19,735 nt of DNA from Pigoraptor vietnamica (taxonomy: Eukaryota > Opisthokonta > Filasterea). Shown in pieces: positions 1 through 10,894 of the stretch (the first letter of the stretch is position 1; the number at the start of each line of letters is the position of its first letter). The stretch covers positions 1 to 19,735 of the forward strand of contig CALSCQ010002589.1 in NCBI GenBank assembly GCA_943704525.1, read 5' to 3'. Position numbers and translations under genes: made by a program. The notes below the pieces were generated by a model that had not been told where the DNA came from, did not search any database, and was given only the letters and a program-made list of their open reading frames with translations.

Positions 1-179
1 CCCCCCCCCCCCCTCCTCCCCGGGCACCCATGCACACACTGACACACCACAGACACAACGCGTGCCGGCGCGCCATACTCACACACTGTCACACAGAGAC
101 ACAACGCGTGCCGGCGCGCCACACTCACACGAACACACACACTGACACCACACACGCGCGCGTGCCGGCGAACCCCCAC
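1..179. repeat. Kinase-gene intron with 46-base tandem repeat; window starts in C13
   Basis: This is intron sequence upstream (in + coordinates) of the last visible kinase exon. AGACACAACGCGTGCCGG followed by CGCGCCA occurs at 51-75 and again at 97-121, a tandem repeat of period 46 carrying two GGCGCGCC palindromes, with a degenerate third copy near 160. The first 13 bases are all C. Confidence 0.75.
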
Positions 180-1268
180 CTGTGCAGGATCGGGAGGGGC
201 CTGTGGCCGTGGAGGTACGTCATTCCGCGCGCGATGTCGAGGGCGAACCCTATGCGCATGGGCCAGGGCATGGCACGTGACTCGTCCGCGAGACAGTCCA
301 TTAGGCTCCCGTGCGTCATGAGCTCAGTAACAATGGCCATGTTCGCCATGTCCAGACAGGCGCCCTGCGGACGAAGAAGGTGGGCGAGGTGTAGATGCGT
401 GAGAGTGTGAAGTGCGTCCGTGGTGCGTTAGGTGTGCGCAAAATAAGAGCGTTTATGTGCGCACGTTGCATGTGGCGTGTCGATGACATGGAGGCAATCG
501 CCTGCGCTTCTCCAGAACCCTAACCCTATCCCGATCTCTGGTAGTTGCGACGGGCGTATATCGCCCAACGCGCAGGTGAGTGTGAACTCACCATGAACAT
601 AACGATGTTCGGGTGGCGCAACTCGGTCATTCTACGCAAATGGAGAAGCCGCGAGTCAGACGCACAATGCGAGGCACACGCATGAGCTCGTAGACACACA
701 TGGCCTGGCACTCACAGACACAGAGCCAACATGCAGACACACACGCACACCGACACACTCACTCGCATACACACGGACGCACACAGCGAACAAACGAACC
801 AGGAACGCACAAGTCACCCCGCACACCCACGTGGCGATTTCCCGCTCAAAGTCCGCGATCATGTCCCCTGCGACCGAGCGCTCCTTGTTCTCCCTGTCGC
901 GCGATATGTTCGTCTTGTAACCGAGCGACGACATTCGCGACGTCTGCACGCTCTGCACGTAAGCGCTCATCGCGCGGTCAAAAGCGTCCACCGTCTTCAC
1001 GGCGCTGTCGTCCGAGTTCACGCCAGGGGTGTTCGCAATGCCTGAGTGAGAGCTGGCGGAGCGCCCGATTGCCACATCGGAGCTTGCCCGCAGGCCACCC
1101 TTTGCGACGTCCTTCACCATTTCGTGCACGAGCAGATGGGAGCCTTGCGAGGCGCGCCGACTTGCGCTGCCGCTGCAGCGATTGCATGCAACGGTTGGGG
1201 TCTGTTTGAAACCGACAAGCGCGCATCTAGCTCTTCTTGTACTCTATGATACGAGTTCGAGACAAACA

Positions 1269-1322
<54 letters not shown>

Positions 1323-1488
1323 CATCCAGAGAGGCAACGCTGTGAACTCACAAAACGCCCTGAAAAAACTTGGCGCCGGACCCATTGCTCTGAAGGTTCG
1401 CCTGCATAAATCCGGTCCACTTGATGCGCTTAATGGCAACCTCCGTGCCGCGGAACATGCCCTTGTACACCTCGCCGAAGGAGCCCTG

Positions 1489-1566
<78 letters not shown>

Positions 1567-2073
1567 TGTGCGTGTGTGTGTGTGTTTGTGTAGTGTGTAT
1601 GTGTTTGTGTTGCGAGGGGGAGAGGCGAGCAGAAACGGCCGAGATGGCGGGTCAGCACAAAGCATGCGCTTACAACTGTAGCGTTACCGACATCAAAGAC
1701 GTCGGCTAAGTAACAAGCGCGCGCGAATGGACACACCTCCCCGATCTTGTCCAGCAGAGTGAGCTCAGAGTAGTCGATGACCCAGTTGAGGGCCTTGCGG
1801 CGGATGTTGTGCACTTCGAGGCTCTTGTAACGGTGGTAGACGAGGAAGGCGACCGCGCCCACGACCACAATGCCGACGGGGATGCCAACAGCCAGTCCGA
1901 CGACGGAACCGTGCGAAGACGACGACACGACTGCGACGAAAGGGGAGCATGGCGATTAGAGTGCGGAACAGTGATATGCACTCACTGTGCGTGGGATTCA
2001 CGCTGGCAGCAGCTGACATTTAGATGCACGCGCATTATGACCGGCATGCGTGTGCGTGCATGGTGTGTGAATG

Positions 2074-2154
<81 letters not shown>

Positions 2155-4054
2155 GTATGCAAGAGTACGCGTGTGGGAGTAAGAGTGAGACAGAGTTGTA
2201 TGAAGTGACCACATGCCTGGAGTGACATTCACGTCGCCGTCGGCACTCGCGGGCGGGATCCAGTCGGCCCAGCGGCTCCTGTACTTGCGCACCCAATTGC
2301 ACGCAGCTTCACGGTACGTCGCGTGGTTGTACGCGACGTCGGCAAGCATTTCGGTGTGGTCTGCGAGACACGGTGCACCCAAAGTGTAAGGAGCACCATA
2401 GAAAAACGCACAGTGGCGTTGGAGATGACATATCACGTCGCCGCCGAGGAGCGACGCGTACGCTCAACACGAAGACATACAAACTTAGACCCCATGTCCA
2501 CGCCGTCACCCACACACCACACACACATACACATAACACAAACACCCAACACACAGCGATGGATGACACGCCAAGCAACACGGTGTGATACCGACAAAGG
2601 CCAGCGTTGGGACTCACCTTCAGTGAAGTACTGGAACTGCTTGACAAATTCGAGCACGCGGCGGTTCTTCGTCGCAAGTGACGCAGACGCCATCTTGAGG
2701 AGAACCTGCGGAAAGCAACGCATTCAACGCAAGCCATGCCTCTGTCTGTGTGTGCAGTGTGTGCGTGCGTGTGCGTGTGTTGTGTGCGTGCGTGTGTGCG
2801 TGTGCGTGCGTGTGAGTGTGCGTGCGTGCGTGCGTGCGTGCGAGCAGCCCACCTCCATTTTGTAGTCGCAGTTCCAGCCACCCGTGCGCGCCTTGCTGTT
2901 GCATTCCTCGCTCCAGTCAGGCAGCTGCACTCTCTTCAAGCGAATGCCGGACAGCGGGTGAAATATCTGGTGCGGCGTCCTATGGGCACAGGGAAAAACA
3001 CACAGGGCGTCAGCGATATCCGGCGCAACATTACGCATGCGGTTCGTGTGAGCAACACGCACGAGCCCCTACTTGCGCAATTGTGCATGCGCGCACGCCA
3101 GGTGATGCGCGCTTCACAAAAGTTTGCTCCCCCACACACCAAAAGTAGACGAGGATTGGCCTGTTCGCGCGGTAGTGCGTCGATATGGCGCCGATGAGGT
3201 TCGCCTCGACGCCGGCGCCCCAATACCCCATGACGACCGTCTTGAAATTCAGCCCGAGGTTTTTGATAATGTCGTCGTTGTGGTGGTCCCAGTCGTCCGG
3301 CACGCTGTACATGATGCCCGCGTCCGAGGAGTTGGAACCCGTCGTCCCGTTCACGACGCTGTCGAGATACGCCTTGAGCGCCGTGCTGCACGCGCTGTGG
3401 CCGGCCACGCACGTCCCGCTCGCCTGCGTGTCGCTCGCGCAGGAGGCGAGGGTCGAGAGGAGGGAGGAAATGTTGGCGGCGACGCTCTTGACGGTGGGCG
3501 GGCGCTTCCCCATGAAGGTGCCGTTCACGATGACAGAGTTTGGGTCGTCGTTGAAGAGGAGGGCGTTTTCCTGGTAGCGCAGCGAGTGCCAGTTGTCGAG
3601 ATCGCCAGAGTAGTCGGTGACGAATTCGGGAACGAACCACCCCACGCGACCCACGGGGCCGAGGGGACCCGCTGCAGCAACAGAAGTCGAGAGAGATGAG
3701 AGGAGGAAGGGGGGGAGTTGTGGTTGAAGTCACGGGACCGAGGTGATGATGAAGAGAGCAACGTGGACCACACGAGGAATCGTGCAACAACACGCAATGC
3801 AGACTCCCACACCCAAACACAACGCAAAACTGAACATACTCGTGCATACGCACACATCATTTTACATATACAATACGTACTCACAAGAAGCCAAACATTC
3901 TCTTACTGTACATACACGCACACATGGACACGTACACGCGCGTACAAACATAGCACCACACACACACATGGACACCTGTACACACGCACGCACGCACACA
4001 CACACACGCACACACACGCACACACACACACACACGCACACACACACACATACG

Positions 4055-4115
<61 letters not shown>

Positions 4116-4603
4116 GCGCGCTCTCTCACACACCATTGATGACTGTCTTGTCGGTGGTCGCATATTTGAGAATGAGGTCGTCGTGCGCCCAGAGCTCAAG
4201 GTACACCGCGATCGAGTCATTCGCAGCCCTGGCCATGCGGTCGAAGGCGGCGTCCGCACTCACCACCTCGTAGGTCACGGGGTAGCCCATCTTTTCTTCG
4301 ATCAGAATCTTCGCAATCTGCAAAGCGAGAGCCGGCGGGGTGGACGGCATGCAACACACGCACACGCGTCACCGACAACGAACTGAGAAGAAGGACACGC
4401 ACGCTTGAAACGCACTGACAGCCATGCGACGAATAATGGAAGGATGTGATGCCACTGGCGACAGCGCTAACAACACCGCACGGCGATTAATACAACGGAC
4501 ACGGTGTGAGATCTGATAGTGAAGTGTACCTCGGTGTTCAGGTATGCAGAGTCCCAGTTGCCAACGCCGAAGTTTAGGGGCGCGACGTTCGTGCGAAGCG
4601 GAA
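180..4603 (-). CDS. OpuAC-ectodomain receptor protein kinase (TKL-like), partial at both ends
   Basis: Eleven exons on the minus strand join in consistent phase: 4530-4603, 4134-4317, 3140-3671, 2853-2979, 2618-2705, 2247-2360, 1737-1930, 1352-1485, 831-1172, 592-631 and 180-364, about 671 residues. The first six encode an extracellular domain like the glycine-betaine/proline ABC substrate-binding family (OpuAC): [38 protein letters not shown] and LVYFWTPHQ, rich in the aromatics such proteins use for quaternary amines. One membrane helix follows (about 1833-1904), then a kinase: glycine loop [15 protein letters not shown] lysine, FEREI helix [15 protein letters not shown] and ARGMTYLH. The sequence leaves the window at ILHR, so the catalytic loop and DFG are not visible. 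Expected role: plasma-membrane sensor kinase for a small ligand; ligand unknown. The 2247 donor (GTGCCG) was chosen by phase. The start and signal peptide are unresolved. Confidence 0.85.
831..1172 (-). other. Ser-rich insert exon between kinase beta-3 and helix C
   Basis: This one exon encodes about 113 residues lying between the VAIK lysine exon (1352-1485) and the RHPNIV exon (592-631). Only its last residues (FEREIAT) belong to the kinase core. The rest is rich in Ser, Ala and charged residues and looks disordered, with RRAS and RSASS patches that could be phosphorylated. The acceptor after CTGCAG (exon start 1172) and the donor GTGGGT (830) are the only pair I found that keeps phase on both sides. 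Confidence 0.65.
1270..1320. repeat. CA microsatellite (kinase intron 1173-1351)
   Basis: About 50 bases of CA, i.e. TG on the transcribed strand, shortly after the donor at 1351. Confidence 0.95.
1496..1586. repeat. TG microsatellite (kinase intron 1486-1736)
   Basis: Almost pure TG for about 60 bases, then interrupted. On the transcript it is a CA tract reaching to within about 10 bases of the acceptor before exon 1352-1485. Confidence 0.95.
1833..1904 (-). other. Single transmembrane segment of the receptor kinase
   Basis: In the exon at 1737-1930, a Ser-rich stalk (SSSSHGS) is followed by about 24 uninterrupted hydrophobic or glycine residues beginning [11 protein letters not shown] and ending VAFLVYH. 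A basic stop-transfer RYK follows directly. The order is ectodomain, helix, juxtamembrane, glycine loop, which gives type I topology with the kinase in the cytosol. Confidence 0.85.
2073..2154. repeat. Compound (TA)n(GT)n microsatellite (kinase intron 1931-2246)
   Basis: About eight TA units run directly into about 29 GT units. Confidence 0.95.
2746..2842. repeat. TG/CG-alternating tract (kinase intron 2706-2852)
   Basis: Imperfect TGTGCG and TGCG repeats fill most of this intron, ending a few bases from the donor of exon 2853-2979. Confidence 0.85.
3953..4121. repeat. Compound (CA)n(CG)10 tract (kinase intron 3672-4133)
   Basis: About 150 bases of CA with CG interruptions, closing with ten CG units at 4101-4120. 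The tract ends about 12 bases from the donor at 4133. It is almost wholly alternating pyrimidine-purine. Confidence 0.95.
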
Positions 4604-4721
4604 CTGAAGGGGGGGGGGGGGGGGGGATCGTGTGTTACTCCATGCGGCATGCGCGCACATCGATGTTAACGTGGTAAAGAGATGGAAAGGGTGATTCGAT
4701 GGGAAATGCAGGGGCATCTTG
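4604..4721. other. Unresolved junction between DUF4062 gene and kinase gene (contains G18)
   Basis: Only 118 bases separate the DUF4062 stop (4722-4724) from the first recognisable kinase-gene exon (4603). The exon needs a preceding exon ending in phase 1 and a signal peptide. None of the ATGs here gives either. An 18-G run (4609-4626; C on the transcript) forms the pyrimidine tract before the acceptor TTCAG. Bases may be missing at the homopolymer, or the first exon lies elsewhere. Confidence 0.6.
4609..4626. repeat. G18 homopolymer
   Basis: Eighteen G on the plus strand. On the minus transcript it is the C-tract just before the acceptor of the first visible kinase-gene exon. Confidence 0.95.
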
Positions 4722-6589
4722 CTATTCCGAAAGACGGAAGGCAAAAGAAGAAAAAGGCGCCACCCACAGGTGGTCGTTGGCGCGGACGAAGCTCGAAGAG
4801 TCCCTCAGAAACACGAACGCATTCGGATTGAGGTTCGAATACACGCCCCGGATGATTTCCACTGGGATGAGGCATGGGCAGTGGTGCTTAGCGCAGAAAT
4901 CCCATACAATCAACAGAGACAATGACGCACACTCACTCGCAGTGACGGAGAGGCCGTCCTCCCAGTGCACGTCGTCGCGGAGATGGGCGGGCACTTGCTC
5001 GTGTGACGGCACCCAGCCAAAACTGCAGAGTAACGGCGCGTAACAGAGGGATGAGCCCCGGGTACTCATTCATGCACGTGGCATTGACACAAGAGGGGGA
5101 AAAACATTCTTTGGAATCGAGCTGTTGCATAGGGCTTTTGCGCGCAACAGCGGATACGAATGAACAGAGCCCAAAAGCACAAAGCGCAAAAAGCCCACCG
5201 CTCGCCCACGAATGCGACGAAGAAGGGGTTGCCGTTCTCCCTCACGCAGCGGTCAATTTCGTACATGCACGTCGTGAGCGTGTCCGCGGACGAAGAGTCC
5301 TTCGGAATTCCCCACCTGCGGTGCGTGTCCAGAGTGTAAACATCGTAGCAGGTGCGTGACGTCGAGACGCACGGTGAAGACAAATGAAATGTATGCAGCG
5401 GACACGCACATAAACATACATGCTCGCCCTGAACACTCGTCATGCACGCTTGCACACTCCCAACACTCTCGAACAAACCCTCCACCTGAGACAATGAAAT
5501 GTATACAGCTCACAGACACGGACACGCACACAGACATGCATGCTCGCCCTGAACACTCGTCATGCACACTCCCCACACTCTCGAACAAACCCTCCACCTG
5601 AGGTCGCATTCGAACACGTTGACGCGCAGGCGCCTGCACTGATACTTGAGCTCAGGAATCACACGCTTGACCACCTGCGACGTGCGACGGAGGACGATGA
5701 GCAATCGCACAATCCACCAAGACGGTTAGATAGTGGTGCGACAGGGTTGGGGGGGAGGGGGTCCGCGTCGTTTGACGCACCATTTCGCGTTCGCTGAACA
5801 TGTCCTTGAACGTCGATGACACGAAAATGCGCGCCGTCGCCCACTCGCCACGTGACCTCTCCTTGACGATGGGCGCCGCGCGCGGAATGTCGGCCACACG
5901 GCGGTCGATGCGGTCCCATATGCTCTCCGCTTCCCGCGCAACGGCGGGAGCATCGATTCGCAAAACGCTGTCGTCGGGCAGGTTCGCCTACAATTGTCGA
6001 CACAGCGAGTCAGAGTGCAAGCGATGTCGCGGTTTGGAGCACACAAAGGGTGCGCCCTGAGCGGTAGAGTCAGCGCACACGCAGCGATTGGTCGCAATCA
6101 GCTAGCAAGAGTGCTGCGTATCGGCCATGTTGCAGTTCGGCACATACCTCATCGTCTGCGTCGGCGCCAATCGCAGGCAGTGCTTCGAACGGCGACATCT
6201 GACGCGCGCAAATTCGATTCATGAGCACATACGCACATGCATGCAACACACGTCCACATGAACAGCCTGTAGCTACTACACACGAGCACTCATGCGCACA
6301 TTGCAGTTAGTGGCGAGTGTGAAAGCGCAGGGGAGCAAATGGGCTGCGGATAGCATGGTCTGTGTGCGCGGTATCACGAGCAGCCCTAGTAAGCAAGCCC
6401 ATTTCGAGCACCACACACACACACACACACACCCGGCCCCCCATGTCCAGAAGAGACGCGTCGAATTTCTTGCCGACCTTCCGCGTCTGAACTTTGCTCT
6501 GTTGAACGAAAATGAGCGGAGAAGGAGTGGAGAGGCAACAACGCGATGCACAAAAACTGCATACGAAAGCTAATAAACTCAGACAAGTG

Positions 6590-6623
<34 letters not shown>

Positions 6624-6690
6624 CACACACACACACCACACCACACACACGCACGCACGCACACACACACACTCTCGCACACACACACAC

Positions 6691-6762
<72 letters not shown>

Positions 6763-7067
6763 CGCACACACTCACACATACAAACACACACATATATACA
6801 AATCATATACACCCGCCCACGCGTGCCGGGTTTCTTGAATTGACCCACCTCATTTGCAGCATCTTCCACGAACGGCATTCGCGCCTTCCCGCCAGATGTT
6901 GGCCTCCGTTTCGACGCTGCCGCTGCGCTCGACTCGGGCGCTTTGACCGCAGGGCCCTTTGCCACCTTCGGCACCTCCTTGGCGAGCTTCGAAGTGCTTG
7001 CCTTTGAGGCATCAAACGTCCCGTGCCCGTCCAGCTCAAGCGACTTTAGCTGCCGTGGGGGCGGCAT
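4722..7067 (-). CDS. DUF4062-domain protein
   Basis: Eight exons in consistent phase: 6849-7067, 6433-6498, 6148-6198, 5781-5987, 5598-5674, 5199-5315, 4937-5022 and 4722-4861, for 320 residues. Residues 1 to about 110 are a Lys/Ala/Ser-rich, probably disordered head (start [12 protein letters not shown]). The DUF4062 domain begins near residue 165 with [17 protein letters not shown] and continues with [51 protein letters not shown] and AFVFLRD. This matches the N-terminal domain of TEP1, NPHP3 and many NACHT/WD40 proteins, where it usually precedes an NTPase. Here the reading frame stops about 27 residues after AFVFLRD, so no NTPase or repeats follow. A good donor-like GTGGGT at about 4767 lies inside the last exon, so the true 3' structure is uncertain. 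Biochemical function is unknown. Confidence 0.75.
5383..5602. repeat. Tandem duplication of about 110 bases spanning a 5' splice site
   Basis: Copy A (about 5383-5490) and copy B (about 5493-5602) share AATGAAATGTAT, GCTCGCCCTGAACACTCGTC, CACTCTCGAACAAACCC and TCCACCTGAG, with small indels. Copy B ends in the donor of DUF4062 exon 5598-5674 (CTCAG|GTGGAG on the minus strand), and copy A carries the same CTCAGGTGGAG about 112 bases into the intron. Confidence 0.85.
6411..6433. repeat. CA tract forming the donor of a DUF4062-gene intron
   Basis: Eleven CA units on the plus strand. On the transcript the intron after exon 6433-6498 begins with this pure GTGTGT run. Confidence 0.85.
6588..6772. 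repeat. CA microsatellite with CG interruptions (DUF4062 gene intron 6499-6848)
   Basis: About 185 bases of CA with CACGCACG, ACACCACACC and CACTCTCG interruptions. Confidence 0.95.
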
Positions 7068-7333
7068 TCTCCCGCGTGGGCGCCAAGCACCCCTGTGTGC
7101 GAGTGTGTGTGCGCGTGTGTGCGCGCGTGCGTGCGTGTATATGTATGTGAGTGATTTCTATAGACGAGATAGAAACAGTTTTCGTATTGCCTCACACACG
7201 CGCCGGCACATACCGAGCCGTGTCCAAGTAACCGTGTCCAAATGGCTGTCCAGACTGACGCAGTTGTCAAATAAGGAGAGAGCCATGACGTCATGGTCGT
7301 CGAATTGAACGTTTTTATGGCACCCCACATTGC
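7068..7333. other. Intergenic region between uridine phosphorylase and DUF4062 gene
   Basis: Head-to-tail spacer of 266 bases, with the phosphorylase stop on one side and the DUF4062 start on the other. It holds a short imperfect TG/CG tract (about 7098-7148), A/T-richer sequence (7150-7180) and the CATGACGTCATG palindrome. It is the likely promoter of the DUF4062 gene. No TATA box or poly(A) signal stands out. Confidence 0.5.
7284..7295. promoter_or_regulatory. CRE-like palindrome CATGACGTCATG
   Basis: A perfect 12-base palindrome containing TGACGTCA, the bZIP CREB/ATF site in animals and fungi. It lies about 217 bases upstream of the DUF4062 start on the minus strand. Binding is inferred from sequence only. 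Confidence 0.4.
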
Positions 7334-9864
<2,531 letters not shown>

Positions 9865-10301
9865 CTTTGGTGTGTGTGTGTATGCGAGAATTGTACGCGT
9901 GTGCGTGTGTGTATGTCGCTGGCGTTAGGCGAAGTTACTAACGGTGAAAGGCGCACGCTCAATAAGACGCGTTTTCTGTTTGCACAGCGAGAGAGAGAGA
10001 GAGAGAGGGATTGTGTGTGTGCGTGTGTGCGTTGGGGTGCTTGGGTTACCCCACGCGATATCAGAAGTGGCTGCTGCTTCCGTGCGAACTCTGTCCGTTA
10101 GTAGAATTCACATATGTGACTGTGTGGGTGCGCCTCTTCATAGCAATGTATCGCCAATTTGTGCCTCATTTTTGCGACAAGTTTGTTGAATCACGTGTGC
10201 TCACGTGATCGACGGTTCGACAAGCCGTTCTGTTGAAGTCTGCCGGCAGTGACACACAAGCTGAGCTCGTTGAGATCGAGAGTGAGCCCTATGCTCGACA
10301 A
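9865..10301. promoter_or_regulatory. Divergent promoter region, uridine phosphorylase / ADP-ribosylglycohydrolase
   Basis: 437 bases between two start codons facing away from each other, so both promoters should lie here. Visible content: short TG tracts (about 9871-9912), a GA repeat of about 20 bases (9988-10007) and an A/T-richer part (10100-10200). No clear TATA box was found. Confidence 0.5.
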
Positions 10302-10849
10302 ATGGGTCGACGCGCGGGCCGCGTGCCCCTTGCGTCCATAACGGCGTCCCTTGTCGCCCTCCTCCTTGCACTCCTCTGTCTTCCCAGTGGAGGCGCGTCC
10401 GATCGCAGGCCGTCGTTTGCTGAGCGTGTTCGCGGAAGCATCCTCGGTTCGCTTGTCGCGGATTCCCTCGCACTCGCGACGCATTTCGAGTACGATGCAG
10501 GGAGAATAAGGCGCGAGTTGGGCGCGCTCGACATGCCGTCCGCACCCCGCCTTGTTCGCAGCGACGGCTCGCTCCTGCACAAGGGGAAGGAGGCCGGCCA
10601 CACGACGGACAACGGCGACAACACGCTCATCCTGCTCGACTTTGTCGCCGACAACGACGCGTTTTCGCTCACTCGCTATGTGAACCACTGGATTTCTGCG
10701 CTGGAGCAGTTTGAGGGGCATCGGTCCTACACGGCGCTGTTCTCCATCAAGCGACACAAGCTGGGCGTTGCAAACGAGTGGGTACTCAACGCGTGCGACT
10801 GCATCCATGGGTGCCTTTGCGCGTGATATGTAGCTTCCAGGAATGTGCC

Positions 10850-10894
<45 letters not shown>

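Noticed and set aside
526-537. AACCCTAACCCT telomere-like sequence, and CCCGAACCCGAACC near 11667
   Set aside because: Only two units inside introns. Too short for a telomere or interstitial telomeric repeat.
1237-1593. Open frames encoding long Cys-Val or His-Thr runs (also near 2035, 3743, 6546, 8022, 15258)
   Set aside because: They are translations of CA/TG microsatellites inside introns of well-supported genes, often open on both strands.
3031-3654. Treating the long 3140-3671 exon as a separate single-exon gene
   Set aside because: Phase-matched joins on both sides restore OpuAC motifs (VINAGPLG and YFWTPHQ), so it is an internal exon.
4830-4840. GGTTCGAAT, a tRNA T-loop-like word (also GGGTTCGAGT near 7451)
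   Set aside because: No matching acceptor stem, D-arm or anticodon arm around them. The first is inside a DUF4062 exon.
4722-4861. Fusion of the DUF4062 protein to the OpuAC kinase through a donor in the last DUF4062 exon
   Set aside because: The good donors (about 4767 GTGGGT and GTGGCG just after) have the wrong phase for the exon at 4603. The only phase-1 GT (GTCTTT) is a poor match to the other donors. Kept only as an open question.
10191-10808. Minus-strand 205-codon frame opposite the glycohydrolase first exon
   Set aside because: Shadow of a GC-rich coding exon. The plus strand has clear family motifs.
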